52,507 nt of DNA from Symplocastrum torsivum CPER-KK1 (GTDB lineage Bacteria > Cyanobacteriota > Cyanobacteriia > Cyanobacteriales > Coleofasciculaceae): assembly GCA_019358875.1 (NCBI GenBank), contig JAHHIF010000058.1, positions 1 through 52,507 on the forward strand, written 5' to 3'. Below the pieces are notes generated by a model. The model made no database searches. It was given only the letters and a program-made list of their open reading frames with translations, and had not been told where the DNA came from. Positions 1 through 8,378 of this stretch are shown one piece after another. The position numbers and the translations under genes are program-made. The stretch's first letter is position 1. Each line of letters begins with the position of its first letter.

Positions 1-123
1 ACGTTCTACACCAAGAATATTCTCTTGAACGAAGGGATTCGCGCTTGGATGGCTCCACAAGACCAGCCTCATGAGAACTTTGAGTTCCCTGAGGAAGTTC
101 TTCCTCGTGGTAACGCTCTGTAA
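1..123 (+). CDS. psbD: Photosystem II D2 protein, C-terminal end (partial)
   Basis: The window opens inside a reading frame that runs to TAA at 121-123. Its 40 residues end in EEVLPRGNAL, the hallmark C-terminus of the D2 reaction-centre protein of photosystem II in the thylakoid membrane. The 5' part lies outside the window. In most cyanobacteria the last codons of psbD overlap the GTG start of psbC. Here the old overlap sequence is still present (GTG at 107), but read in that frame it gives only ten codons before TGA at 137-139. The functional psbC start lies about 100 bases further on. Confidence 0.95.
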   Translation, partial: TFYTKNILLNEGIRAWMAPQDQPHENFEFPEEVLPRGNAL

Positions 124-134
124 AAAACCTTTAA

Positions 135-169
135 GATGAATGCTGAACGCTCATCTTTCAGCATTCATC
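135..169 (+). repeat. Hairpin in the psbD-psbC spacer
   Basis: A perfect 13-base inverted repeat pairs 135-147 (GATGAATGCTGAA) with 157-169, leaving a 9-base loop. It lies in the 89-base spacer between the psbD stop and the psbC GTG. No T-run follows, so a transcription terminator is unlikely. The core resembles the TGCTGAA/TTCAGCA dispersed repeats of filamentous cyanobacteria; a similar sequence occurs inside smc in this window. It may be an inserted repeat or an mRNA-stability element. Confidence 0.75.
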
Positions 170-212
170 ACTCCTTGTTTATCATTCATTATTCTCAAAG
201 AGGTACTACCCC

Positions 213-1598
213 GTGGTAACGCTCTCTAATAGTTCTCTGATTGCAGGGAATCGTGACCAGGAATCATCAGGTTTTGCCTGGTGGGCTGGTAACGCCCGTC
301 TAATCAACCTTTCTGGTAAGCTGCTGGGCGCTCACGTTGCCCACTCTGGATTGATTGTCTTCTGGGCAGGAGCAATGACCTTATTTGAGGTTGCTCACTT
401 CGTGCCCGAAAAGCCCATGTACGAACAGGGCTTGATTCTCCTACCTCACCTCGCCACCCTTGGTTGGGGTGTTGGTCCTGGTGGTGAAGTTATCGACATC
501 TTCCCTTATTTTGTTGTCGGTGTACTGCACCTGATTTCTTCTGCTGTTTTGGGTCTCGGTGGTATTTACCACGCGATTCGTGGTCCTGAAACCTTAGAAG
601 ATTATTCGGCATTCTTTGGTTACGACTGGAAAGACAAGAACAAGATGACCACCATCTTGGGCTTCCACCTCATTGTTTTGGGAATCGGTGCTTTGCTGCT
701 GGTAATCAAGGCAATGTTCGTCGGTGGTGTGTACGATACTTGGGCACCAGGTGGTGGTGATGTCCGCATCATTACCAACCCGACACTGAATCCTGCTGTA
801 ATCTTCGGTTATCTGCTGAAGGCTCCCTTCGGTGGCGAAGGCTGGATTATCAGCGTCAACAACATGGAAGACATCATCGGCGGTCATATCTGGGTTGGTT
901 TGGTTTGCATTTTCGGTGGTATCTTCCACGTTCTCACCAAGCCTTTCGCCTGGGCACGTCGCGCCTTCATCTGGTCTGGAGAAGCTTATCTCTCCTACAG
1001 CTTGGGTGCCCTGTCTCTGATGGGTTTCGTTGCTGCTTGTTACGTCTGGTTTAACAACACCGCTTACCCCAGCGAATTCTATGGCCCAACGGGTCCTGAG
1101 GCTTCTCAGGCTCAAGCCTTGACCTTCTTGATTCGTGACCAACGCTTGGGTGCAAACGTTGGTTCTGCTCAAGGACCGACTGGCTTAGGTAAATACCTGA
1201 TGCGCTCTCCTACTGGAGAAATCATCTTCGGTGGTGAAACAATGCGCTTCTGGGATTTCCAAGGCCCTTGGTTGGAGCCTCTGCGTGGTCCTAACGGTCT
1301 TGACCTCAACAAGATCAACAATGACATTCAGCCTTGGCAAGCTCGTCGTGCCGCTGAGTACATGACCCATGCTCCTTTGGGTTCTCTAAACTCAGTTGGT
1401 GGCGTTGCGACAGAAATCAACTCCTTCAACTACGTGTCTCCACGTTCTTGGTTGGCTTGTTTCCACTTTGTGGTGGGCTTCTTCTTCCTAGTGGGTCACC
1501 TCTGGCACGCTGGTCGTGCTCGTGCGGCGGCGGCTGGATTTGAGAAGGGCATCGACCGTATCACTGAGCCGGTTCTATCTATGCCTGACCTCGACTAG
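213..1598 (+). CDS. psbC: Photosystem II CP43 chlorophyll-binding protein
   Basis: This 461-residue protein is CP43, the inner light-harvesting antenna of photosystem II, and supplies the CP43 Arg near the Mn cluster (GPTGPEASQAQ region). The sequence shows the six-helix antenna pattern with many His ligands for chlorophyll and the large lumenal loop (about residues 290-400). The GTG start at 213 follows cyanobacterial psbC usage (MVTLSN) and has AAGAGG at 198-203, nine bases upstream. It lies downstream of psbD and is presumably co-transcribed. The unusual point is the 89-base intergenic spacer; the start region CGTGGTAACGCTCT (212-225) is an exact copy of the psbD 3' end at 106-119. Confidence 0.98.
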   Translation: MVTLSNSSLIAGNRDQESSGFAWWAGNARLINLSGKLLGAHVAHSGLIVFWAGAMTLFEVAHFVPEKPMYEQGLILLPHLATLGWGVGPGGEVIDIFPYFVVGVLHLISSAVLGLGGIYHAIRGPETLEDYSAFFGYDWKDKNKMTTILGFHLIVLGIGALLLVIKAMFVGGVYDTWAPGGGDVRIITNPTLNPAVIFGYLLKAPFGGEGWIISVNNMEDIIGGHIWVGLVCIFGGIFHVLTKPFAWARRAFIWSGEAYLSYSLGALSLMGFVAACYVWFNNTAYPSEFYGPTGPEASQAQALTFLIRDQRLGANVGSAQGPTGLGKYLMRSPTGEIIFGGETMRFWDFQGPWLEPLRGPNGLDLNKINNDIQPWQARRAAEYMTHAPLGSLNSVGGVATEINSFNYVSPRSWLACFHFVVGFFFLVGHLWHAGRARAAAAGFEKGIDRITEPVLSMPDLD

Positions 1599-1635
1599 AT
1601 TGCTCAATTAAGTTTCAGTTAAAACTTGAATAACT

Positions 1636-1667
1636 AAAAGGCTCCTGTTTAAAAGCAGGAGCCTTTT
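1636..1667 (+). terminator. Rho-independent-type terminator after psbC
   Basis: A 12-base perfect stem (AAAAGGCTCCTG at 1636-1647 with its complement at 1656-1667) has an 8-base loop and ends in TTTT. It starts 38 bases after the psbC stop. The A-rich and T-rich flanks make it usable in both directions, so it may also end the convergent alcohol dehydrogenase gene. Confidence 0.85.
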
Positions 1668-1704
1668 GTTGCACTCAATAGAGTCCTAAAACCTGAAGCA
1701 GGTT

Positions 1705-2814
1705 TTAGAATGTCACAACGCTACGGATAGATTCGCCCTTGTGCATTAAATCAAAACCATCGTTGATTTGCTCTAGAGGCATCACATGGGTAATCAAGTC
1801 ATCAATGTTAATTTTGCCTTCCATGTACCAATCAACAATCTGAGGAACATCAGTGCGTCCTCTTGCACCACCAAAGGCTGTCCCTTTCCAAACGCGCCCA
1901 GTGACTAGTTGAAATGGACGGGTACGAATTTCCTCACCAGCACCTGCAACACCAATAATCACGCTAACGCCCCAGCCTTTGTGACAGCATTCCAAGGCTT
2001 GGCGCATCACATTGACATTGCCGATACACTCGAAGCTGTAATCAGCGCCACCTGTGGTTAAGTCAACGAGGTACGGCACTAAATCGCCTTCGACTTCCTT
2101 GGGATTCACAAAATCAGTCATCCCAAATTTTTCTGCAAGTGGGCGCCTAGCTGGATTGATATCCACTCCTACGATTTGGCTTGCACCAACCATCCGCGCC
2201 CCTTGGATGACATTTAGACCAATACCACCCAATCCAAAGACTACTACCCTCGCTCCTGGTTCGACTTTCGCGGTGTTAATGACTGCACCGACACCCGTTG
2301 TTACACCACAACCGATGTAGCAGACTTTATCGAAGGGAGCGTCTTCACGAATTTTTGCTACGGCAATCTCAGGCAGCACGGTGTAGTTGGCAAAGGTAGA
2401 TGTTCCCATGTAGTGATGGAGCATAGTTCCATCAATTGAAAAGCGACTACTACCATCAGGCATTACACCACGCCCTTGGGTAGAACGAATGGCTTGACAA
2501 AGATTGGTCTTGCGACTCAAACAATATTCACACTGACGGCATTCTGGGGTGTAGAGGGGAATCACATGGTCGCCTGGTTTTAGGCTGGTTACACCTTCAC
2601 CCACCTCGATCACAACACCTGCGCCTTCATGCCCCAGAATGGCGGGGAATAGACCTTCGGGGTCTTTTCCAGAGAGGGTGTAGGCATCGGTGTGGCAAAT
2701 TCCGGTTGCCTTGATTTCAATCAGCACCTCACCAGCCTTTGGTCCATCTAGCTGCACCGTTTCAATCGTCAACGGTTTGCCTGCCTCGAAGGCTACTGCT
2801 GCTCTGATGTCCAC
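1705..2814 (-). CDS. frmA: S-(hydroxymethyl)glutathione dehydrogenase / class III alcohol dehydrogenase
   Basis: This 369-residue zinc alcohol dehydrogenase is expected to oxidise S-hydroxymethylglutathione in formaldehyde detoxification and may also reduce S-nitrosoglutathione. Catalytic zinc ligands are visible as C40, H62/E63 (GHE) and C169. The structural zinc lobe has C92, C95, C98 and C106. The NAD-binding glycine motif GLGGIG is at 194-199. The TQGRGVMPDG stretch (112-121) is typical of class III enzymes rather than ethanol dehydrogenases. Length is normal for the family. The gene stands alone, convergent with psbC, and I see no esterase partner (frmB) in the window. Confidence 0.93.
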   Translation of the reverse strand: MDIRAAVAFEAGKPLTIETVQLDGPKAGEVLIEIKATGICHTDAYTLSGKDPEGLFPAILGHEGAGVVIEVGEGVTSLKPGDHVIPLYTPECRQCEYCLSRKTNLCQAIRSTQGRGVMPDGSSRFSIDGTMLHHYMGTSTFANYTVLPEIAVAKIREDAPFDKVCYIGCGVTTGVGAVINTAKVEPGARVVVFGLGGIGLNVIQGARMVGASQIVGVDINPARRPLAEKFGMTDFVNPKEVEGDLVPYLVDLTTGGADYSFECIGNVNVMRQALECCHKGWGVSVIIGVAGAGEEIRTRPFQLVTGRVWKGTAFGGARGRTDVPQIVDWYMEGKINIDDLITHVMPLEQINDGFDLMHKGESIRSVVTF

Positions 2815-3014
2815 TCATTCTCTCCTAATTGCATCAACGGACTCATTTCAGTTTATAACGAGGTTTTTATGCGATCGCTTTTCTAATTTTCTTGTTAAAT
2901 GTCACTGGTTTGTTATGACAACCGTATCCTAGTTGACTGCAACAACCCAAGCATTTCTTCTAAGTTATTCAACACTTCATCTACCCCCAGTTGGAAATTT
3001 ACTCAGCGTGAATT

Positions 3015-4439
3015 ATGACTCCTGAAGCGCAAGAATTTTTAGGAACATTTGTATCAGAGAGCTTCTATTACTATGCTTCTGTATTCATGTTGTTGATTCA
3101 TGCAGGCTTTCTCGCTTATGAAGGCGGTGCATCCCGTACTAAAAACGTTCTTGCCACAATGGTCAAAAACCTACTGACCTTATCAAGTGTTGGCTTAGCG
3201 TTTTACTTCTTCGGATGGTGGGTTTACAACGCCTTCCCTTTATTCCCAGTTACAGGTGGAATTCTTGGTCCTTGGACTAACCCAGAAGCCAATGAAACCG
3301 TGAAGGCAGCAATGCCCTATGTTCAAGCCTCTTATCCGTGGTCTGATGCCTTAGCACCGAACACGGCAGACCATCTTACTGGGGTATTTTTCTTTGCCTT
3401 TGCCCTGTTTGCAATGACCACAGCTTCAATTTTATCAGGAGCCTTAATTGAACGGGTGAAAATCGGGGCTTACCTGATTCTGTCAATCGTTCTTGGTGGT
3501 TTTACTTGGGTTGTCGCGGCTGCTTGGGGCTGGAGTGCTTTCGGTTGGTTTTATACTCAATTTGGTTATCACGACTTTGGCTGTGCCGCCGTTGTTCATG
3601 GCGTTGCAGGATTCTTCACCTTAGGAGTACTAATCAATCTTGGTCCTAGAATTGGCAAGTATGACGAACAAGGAAAACCTCGACCAATCTTACCTCACAA
3701 CCTACCTTTAACTATGGTAGGTTTAATGCTTATTTTTGTCGGTTTTTACGCTTTCTTAGCCGCTTGCCTGATTTTCCTTCCCGGTTATGCCAAGGAAACA
3801 ACAATCTACGGTTCACCAATGACACTTGCTTCAATTGGTGTTAATACTACTCTCGCTCTCGCATCGGGAATAATTGCCGCTTATATCTCTTCTAAAGCAG
3901 ACCCATTTTTTACAATTTCTGGAGGCTTGGCAGGAATTATTTCAGCAGGTGGTGGTATGGACTTGTATCATCCCTCTTTAGTGATTGTCATTGCTTTTCT
4001 TGGTGCTTTCCTGATGCCAAAAGTTGCCATATTTATAGAAAAATTGGGCATTGATGATGCGGTAGGAGCTGTTGGAGTTCATGGTTTTTGCGGAATGTTT
4101 GGTGCTTTGGTTGTCGGACTATTCGCCAGTGGCTATCCTCAAGGAGAAGGAGTACCCTTAACTAGTTTATTTGGTCAGTTTGTAGGAGTATTTATCTGTG
4201 TTGTCGTTCTTGGTTTTCTTCCAGGATATGGAACTAGCTGGATTTTGAAAAAAATGAATTTATTGCGAGTTTCTAGGGAAGAAGAAATTGAGGGTTTAGA
4301 TATAGCAGATTTGGGAATTGAAGGCTATCCAGAATACAGCATGAATTGGTCAACACCAAAGATGTTAGAGCCAAATGGGGCAGAAACGATGCCGGAAATG
4401 TTTGAACGTCCACGTCCTGGTACTGCTGGAATAGAGTAG
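3015..4439 (+). CDS. amt: Ammonium transporter (divergent Amt family)
   Basis: This 474-residue polytopic membrane protein is an Amt/MEP/Rh-type channel for ammonium uptake. The twin pore histidines are present at H195 (VVH) and H356 (GVHG), as is the conserved Asp at D187 (HDFG). SGALIERVK (141-149) matches the Amt SGAxxER segment, and the cytoplasmic C-terminal EGLDIADLGIEGY (426-438) matches the regulatory tail that contacts P-II proteins. The signature around the first His reads DFGCAAVVHGVAG instead of the usual DFAGG form, so this is a divergent clade. There is no cleavable leader of the common Amt type. A small membrane-protein gene follows 13 bases later. I looked for an NtcA box (GTA-N8-TAC) upstream and found no convincing one. 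Confidence 0.9.
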   Translation: MTPEAQEFLGTFVSESFYYYASVFMLLIHAGFLAYEGGASRTKNVLATMVKNLLTLSSVGLAFYFFGWWVYNAFPLFPVTGGILGPWTNPEANETVKAAMPYVQASYPWSDALAPNTADHLTGVFFFAFALFAMTTASILSGALIERVKIGAYLILSIVLGGFTWVVAAAWGWSAFGWFYTQFGYHDFGCAAVVHGVAGFFTLGVLINLGPRIGKYDEQGKPRPILPHNLPLTMVGLMLIFVGFYAFLAACLIFLPGYAKETTIYGSPMTLASIGVNTTLALASGIIAAYISSKADPFFTISGGLAGIISAGGGMDLYHPSLVIVIAFLGAFLMPKVAIFIEKLGIDDAVGAVGVHGFCGMFGALVVGLFASGYPQGEGVPLTSLFGQFVGVFICVVVLGFLPGYGTSWILKKMNLLRVSREEEIEGLDIADLGIEGYPEYSMNWSTPKMLEPNGAETMPEMFERPRPGTAGIE

Positions 4440-4452
4440 GGAGAAAATCAAA

Positions 4453-4971
4453 ATGAGCAGTCCTTTTAAAACCCCTCAAGATTTTTTGGAAGCGAAAGGG
4501 CCAATTTATAGCTTCAGCGGTAGTCCTGTAATTATTGGTCTATTGATTATTCTTAGTGTTGGGATTTTAATTTGGTTCATTTATGCTTCCTACACCATCA
4601 AAAATGGTAAAACAGAGGCTAAAAATCCGGTAGTTGTAGGTATTCTGATTGCGCTGAGTGCATTTTCCTTAGCCGAGTCAGTTTATAAGCCTCATATTGA
4701 GAAAGACAATCGCACTATTACGCACAAAGAATTAGGCAATGAACGAGTTGGTCGTGCAAAGCGGGGACACGAAGGGTATATACCAGCCGTATTAGGAATG
4801 ATTGCTTCTGGTAGTACGTTGCAGCGTCAATCCCGAAAACCTCGTCGCCGTCTTCAGAATGGTAATTTGATTTTGGGAAGTATTTCTCAGCAAATCCAGA
4901 AAGGACTGTCGTTGAGGGGACGTTCTACTCGAACCACAAGAGCTAATCAGAGTAAGCGTCGGTCTTTTTAG
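4453..4971 (+). CDS. Small two-helix membrane protein with basic C-terminal tail, function unknown
   Basis: I do not recognise this 172-residue protein. It starts 13 bases after amt with GGGAG at 4439-4443 as ribosome-binding site, so it is very probably co-transcribed with amt. Two hydrophobic helices are visible at about residues 24-46 and 59-76. They are followed by a polar linker and a strongly basic, probably disordered tail (residues 115-172, many Arg/Lys, ending SKRRSF). The tight coupling suggests a role with the ammonium transporter, such as an accessory or regulatory subunit, but this is inference from position only. Confidence 0.7.
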   Translation: MSSPFKTPQDFLEAKGPIYSFSGSPVIIGLLIILSVGILIWFIYASYTIKNGKTEAKNPVVVGILIALSAFSLAESVYKPHIEKDNRTITHKELGNERVGRAKRGHEGYIPAVLGMIASGSTLQRQSRKPRRRLQNGNLILGSISQQIQKGLSLRGRSTRTTRANQSKRRSF

Positions 4972-5007
4972 TCATACTACAGAAAAGTTGCGATCGCACT
5001 TCTGGTC

Positions 5008-5037
5008 TAAGGGTGGGCATTGCCCACCCTTATTATT
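5008..5037 (+). terminator. Terminator-like hairpin after the amt operon
   Basis: An 11-base perfect stem (5008-5018 with 5022-5032, core AAGGGTGGGC/GCCCACCCTT) has a 3-base loop and is followed by ATTATTT. It lies 37 bases after the end of the amt partner gene. The GGGTGGGCATTGCCCACCC core is also a common dispersed cyanobacterial repeat, so it may be a repeat that serves as terminator. Confidence 0.65.
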
Positions 5038-5096
5038 TAGCTGTAAACATACTTCACAACGGCTTCCTGCGGAAGCTAGTAATGAACTGAGTGGCT

Positions 5097-5696
5097 ATGA
5101 GCAAGCTTTCCAGCGAACAGTTATTTCTCACCAAAGCGGCAAAAGCACTGCTGGATAAAGAAGAACACTCACCGTTTCTCAATCTTTCTCAGTATCAACT
5201 TTGGGAGTTAGTGGGTGTTGATGGTTTGCAATTGGTCAAGCGACTTGTGAGTGATGTGGCAGCGAAGATTGCTCCATTCCAATCCCTTGACTTTATCTTT
5301 ACGGGTTATCAATATTCAGTTCTACGCTTGTGTGAAGGACGCTTTCGCTTGGGTTTGTATGGAGATTTGGGAACGTATGGCGGCTTGAATTTTGAGGAGG
5401 CGATCGCTTCTGCCAAAATAGGGTTACAAGTCTGGGCAAAACCTTGTGGCACAATGCAGACAATAGCCCTTCCCAAAGCCACTGCCCTAAACTTACTCCC
5501 CCGAATTGCTGTTGTTAAACCGCCCCATTGTTTGCAGAGACTATCGCCAAATTGTGCTGTACCTGCCACAGTTCATGAGATTCCTGTCCTCATCTGGCGA
5601 CATCGCTTACTCTCAGAGGCAGTGTTTGAGTTACATTCAGCCGTGCAAGATGCCGAGACGATTGGCAGAGCAGCAGCACAAACGCGATCGCAGTAA
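5097..5696 (+). CDS. Conserved hypothetical protein
   Basis: This 199-residue protein has no motif that I recognise. It begins MSKLSSEQLF (ATG at 5097; a GTG two codons upstream at 5091 is also in frame). A region around residues 60-110 is rich in aromatic residues and glycine (YQYSVLRLCEGRFRLG). No signal peptide or membrane helix is evident. A short hairpin, GCTTCC-TGC-GGAAGC, lies just upstream at 5062-5076. Codon use and HIP1 sites match its neighbours, which supports a real resident gene. It precedes map by 55 bases and may share a transcript with it. Confidence 0.6.
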   Translation: MSKLSSEQLFLTKAAKALLDKEEHSPFLNLSQYQLWELVGVDGLQLVKRLVSDVAAKIAPFQSLDFIFTGYQYSVLRLCEGRFRLGLYGDLGTYGGLNFEEAIASAKIGLQVWAKPCGTMQTIALPKATALNLLPRIAVVKPPHCLQRLSPNCAVPATVHEIPVLIWRHRLLSEAVFELHSAVQDAETIGRAAAQTRSQ

Positions 5697-5751
5697 AGTG
5701 AATAAATAGATAGCTCTCCATTGGCGGGAGAAATTGTTGGAATAGAAACTC

Positions 5752-6531
5752 ATGGCATCAGAAACCATCGTTCTTTTATCGAGCCGAGAAATAGAAAAAA
5801 TGCGTCAGGCTGGGCGCTTTGCTGCTGAACTCCTAGACCACCTGGAAACGATGGTGAAGCCAGGAGTTAGCACATTAGAGCTGAATGATGAGGCTGAACG
5901 CTGGACACAAAGTCGTGGCGCAAAAAGCGGCCCTCTTGGCTACCACGGCTTTCCTAAGTCCATCTGCACTAGTGTAAATGAGGTTGTCTGTCACGGCATC
6001 CCGAATGCCAAACAAATCCTTAAAGAGGGTGACATCATCAACATTGATGTTACGCCAATTCTCGATGGCTATTACGGCGATACCTCCAAAACCTTCTTTG
6101 TCGGTACTCCCTCTCCCATGGCGAAAAAGTTGGTTGAGGTGACCCAAAAGTGTTTAGATGTCGGCATTGCTGAAGTTAAGCCAGGAGCAAAGATTGGAGA
6201 CATTGGTGCAGCAATTCAGGAATATGCTGAGGCACAAGGGTTTTCTGTAGTCCGAGATTTCGTTGGACACGGCGTTAGCAATATTTTCCATACCGCGCCC
6301 CAGGTTCCTCACTATGGCACAAGAGGAAAGGGCAAGCGCCTTCGTCCTGGAATGGTATTCACCATTGAGCCAATGATTAATGAAGGTACCTGGGAAGTTG
6401 AGGTTCTCGCTGATCAGTGGACGGCTCTCACGAAAGACCGTAAGCTTTCTGCTCAATTTGAGCATACCGTAGCAGTGACTCAAGACGGTGTTGAAATCCT
6501 AACTCTCTCTAGAAAGGTTGCTAAAGTCTAA
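5752..6531 (+). CDS. map: Methionine aminopeptidase, type I
   Basis: This 259-residue cytosolic metallopeptidase removes the initiator methionine from new proteins. All five metal ligands of the pita-bread fold are present: D99 (NIDV), D110 (YGDTS), H173 (GHGV), E206 (TIEPM) and E237 (FEHT). The conserved H81 (CHGIP) is also present. The length is that of a type Ia enzyme without the N-terminal zinc-finger extension. Cyanobacteria often have several map paralogues, so this need not be the only copy. Confidence 0.95.
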   Translation: MASETIVLLSSREIEKMRQAGRFAAELLDHLETMVKPGVSTLELNDEAERWTQSRGAKSGPLGYHGFPKSICTSVNEVVCHGIPNAKQILKEGDIINIDVTPILDGYYGDTSKTFFVGTPSPMAKKLVEVTQKCLDVGIAEVKPGAKIGDIGAAIQEYAEAQGFSVVRDFVGHGVSNIFHTAPQVPHYGTRGKGKRLRPGMVFTIEPMINEGTWEVEVLADQWTALTKDRKLSAQFEHTVAVTQDGVEILTLSRKVAKV

Positions 6532-6941
6532 TCGCCTTAAGACAAAACGCCCTCAATCATCGACTCAGTTCATAACACTAATCTCATTAAACTAGTGCGA
6601 TCGCCTTTGGTAGGGAATAAATGCGATCGCATTTATTCCCTACCTGTCATAGGTTTGTGGAGAAAGGTCAAAGGAACGATCATCCTTGCCTTTTCGCTAT
6701 TTGGTGCATTGAAAAAACTAAAGATAGGCTTCCTGAAGGGAAGGCATCTATCAACCTCCTAGCCTGCGATTGAGGAGATACTCTCAACTTGTGACACCCG
6801 TCACAAATAAGTTTGACTTCAAGTCACGATACCTTGAAGATGATGTCACGCTTTTGACTGATATAGCTACCGATTTCCTGCGATAAAGTTCACCCTTTGG
6901 TATGACTTATTTCATCGACTGTTTGAAAGAAACGCCTGAGG
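6532..6941. other. Intergenic region with long palindrome; no gene seen
   Basis: This 410-base stretch between map and the pentapeptide-repeat gene holds several HIP1 octamers and the 36-base palindrome listed separately. A degenerate GGCTTCCTGAAGGGAAGG hairpin-like sequence occurs at about 6728-6745. I see no supported reading frame. The last 150 bases presumably hold the promoter of the downstream gene, but I could not identify its boxes. Confidence 0.5.
6609..6644. repeat. 36-base perfect palindrome centred on HIP1
   Basis: Positions 6609-6626 are the exact reverse complement of 6627-6644, with the octamer GCGATCGC (6623-6630) at the centre and no loop. The outer arms read GGTAGGGAATAAAT. 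It lies 78 bases downstream of map. It could form a cruciform or an RNA hairpin that protects the map transcript end. Confidence 0.85.
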
Positions 6942-7439
6942 ATGAACTTTGTCAACTCTGTGGAAACGAGATATATGGATTTTCAGGGTAGCGTCCGCTA
7001 CGAATCCAACGCTTCTAGCCATGCACTTAGGGCAGGTTGCGCTCAAAAAATGACTCCAGATGAACTGTTGCAACGCTATGCAGCAGGAGAACGTAATTTT
7101 CGAGGAGTTAACCTTAGTGATGAAATCCTGATTTGGGCAGACTTACGTGGAGCAGACTTGCGGGGGGCTAATCTACGGGGAGTAAACCTAAATTGGGCAA
7201 ACTTAAGCCGAGTCAACTTAATTGGAGCAGACTTGCGGGGGGCAGACTTAGCTTGGGCTAACCTGAAAAAGGCTGACTTACGCTGGGCAAACTTGAGTGA
7301 AGCAAACTTTAGTGCAGCTAATTTGAGCGGTACTGATTGGAGTGGCGCAATAATGCCTGACGGAACAATCTTGCCTATAGAAAATCCTCGTCCAACCCCA
7401 AAACTTCTTTCGTGGTTGTTAATGCCTTTTAAGCGATAA
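6942..7439 (+). CDS. Pentapeptide-repeat protein
   Basis: The 165-residue frame encodes consecutive A(D/N)Lxx repeats from about residue 52 to 135 (ADLRGADLRGANLRGVNL and similar), which fold as a right-handed quadrilateral beta-helix. The segment starting at ATG 7050 (residue 37, MTPDELLQRYAAGERNFRG) matches the usual N-terminus of cyanobacterial members, so the true start may be 7050 and the preceding 36 residues untranslated. Neither start has a well-spaced ribosome-binding site. No signal peptide is visible, so it is likely cytosolic. The molecular role of most such cyanobacterial proteins is unknown. The C-terminal KLLSWLLMPFKR is hydrophobic and basic and might touch a membrane. Confidence 0.85.
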   Translation: MNFVNSVETRYMDFQGSVRYESNASSHALRAGCAQKMTPDELLQRYAAGERNFRGVNLSDEILIWADLRGADLRGANLRGVNLNWANLSRVNLIGADLRGADLAWANLKKADLRWANLSEANFSAANLSGTDWSGAIMPDGTILPIENPRPTPKLLSWLLMPFKR

Positions 7440-7472
7440 CAGCCCTCAAGTCACAAATTTCTAATGCTCTTC

Positions 7473-8327
7473 TCAAGCAAATACTACTGTCCGATTGCCA
7501 TAAACCAGCACCTGATGGCGCAGGTGTAAGCGTACTGCTCTTGCTAAAACAACTCGTTCTAAGTCCTTCCCTTTGCGAATCAAGTCAGCAACGCTGTCCC
7601 GGTGGCTGACTCGCACAACATCTTGCTCAATAATTGGTCCTGCATCTAATTCAGGCGTGACATAGTGAGCTGTTGCACCAATGGTTTTAACACCTCGCTC
7701 ATGCGCTTGGTGGTAAGGCTTTGCCCCTGCAAAGGCGGGGAGAAAGGAATGATGAATGTTGATGACTTGAGGAAATTGGTGAATAAATTCTGGGCTGAGA
7801 ACTTGCATATATTTAGCAAGAATCACTAAATCGATGTTGTACTGATGCAGGAGTTCTAGCTGTTTGGCTTCCTGCTCAGCTTTGTTTTCCTTGGTAACGG
7901 GAATGTAGTGATAGTTAATGCCAAATTGAGCGGCGACATCTTTTAAATCAGTGTGGTTGCTGATAATAAGTGGAATCTCAGCAAAAAATTCTTTGGCTTT
8001 ATGTCGCCAAACCAAGTCAAACAGGCAATGATCTTGGCGGCTAACCCAAATTGCCAGACGGGGAGTTTTGTCTGAAAAGTGCAACGAGAAATTAGCTTTT
8101 AGGGGTTTTGCGATCGCATTAAAGGCAGGTGTAATCAACTCACGCGGCAAATTAAAATCATCAAGTTGCCATTCAATTCGGGTGAGAAACAGCCCAGTGG
8201 CGAAATCAGTGTGTTGGTCAGCATGAATAATATTGCCGCCATTGAAGTCGATAAAATTAGCAAATTTGGCGACGAGTCCGCGTTGGTCAGGGCAGGAAAT
8301 TAGCAGTGTTGCTGTTGAACCTGTCAT
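7473..8327 (-). CDS. purU: Formyltetrahydrofolate deformylase
   Basis: This 284-residue enzyme hydrolyses 10-formyl-tetrahydrofolate to formate and tetrahydrofolate, balancing one-carbon pools and feeding formate to purine synthesis. An N-terminal ACT domain (about 1-80, starting with LLISCPDQRGLV) precedes a formyltransferase-type catalytic domain. The catalytic triad is visible as N190, H192 (NIHHSFLP) and D228 (ELDAGP). Length is normal for PurU. It is convergent with the pentapeptide-repeat gene (33 bases apart). Upstream lies the recombinase next to tRNA-Val. Confidence 0.95.
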   Translation of the reverse strand: MTGSTATLLISCPDQRGLVAKFANFIDFNGGNIIHADQHTDFATGLFLTRIEWQLDDFNLPRELITPAFNAIAKPLKANFSLHFSDKTPRLAIWVSRQDHCLFDLVWRHKAKEFFAEIPLIISNHTDLKDVAAQFGINYHYIPVTKENKAEQEAKQLELLHQYNIDLVILAKYMQVLSPEFIHQFPQVINIHHSFLPAFAGAKPYHQAHERGVKTIGATAHYVTPELDAGPIIEQDVVRVSHRDSVADLIRKGKDLERVVLARAVRLHLRHQVLVYGNRTVVFA

Positions 8328-8378
8328 GTTTTAATTTCTAAATAGTTAAATATCAATTCTTTTCGTCTCAATAGAGAA

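Noticed and set aside
594..1172. 192-codon frame antisense to psbC
   Set aside because: It is a mirror of the highly biased psbC codons, has no ribosome-binding site and no family resemblance.
2815..3014. Possible NtcA box upstream of amt
   Set aside because: GTATCCTAGTTGAC has GTA and correct spacing but lacks TAC, and no matched -10 box was found.
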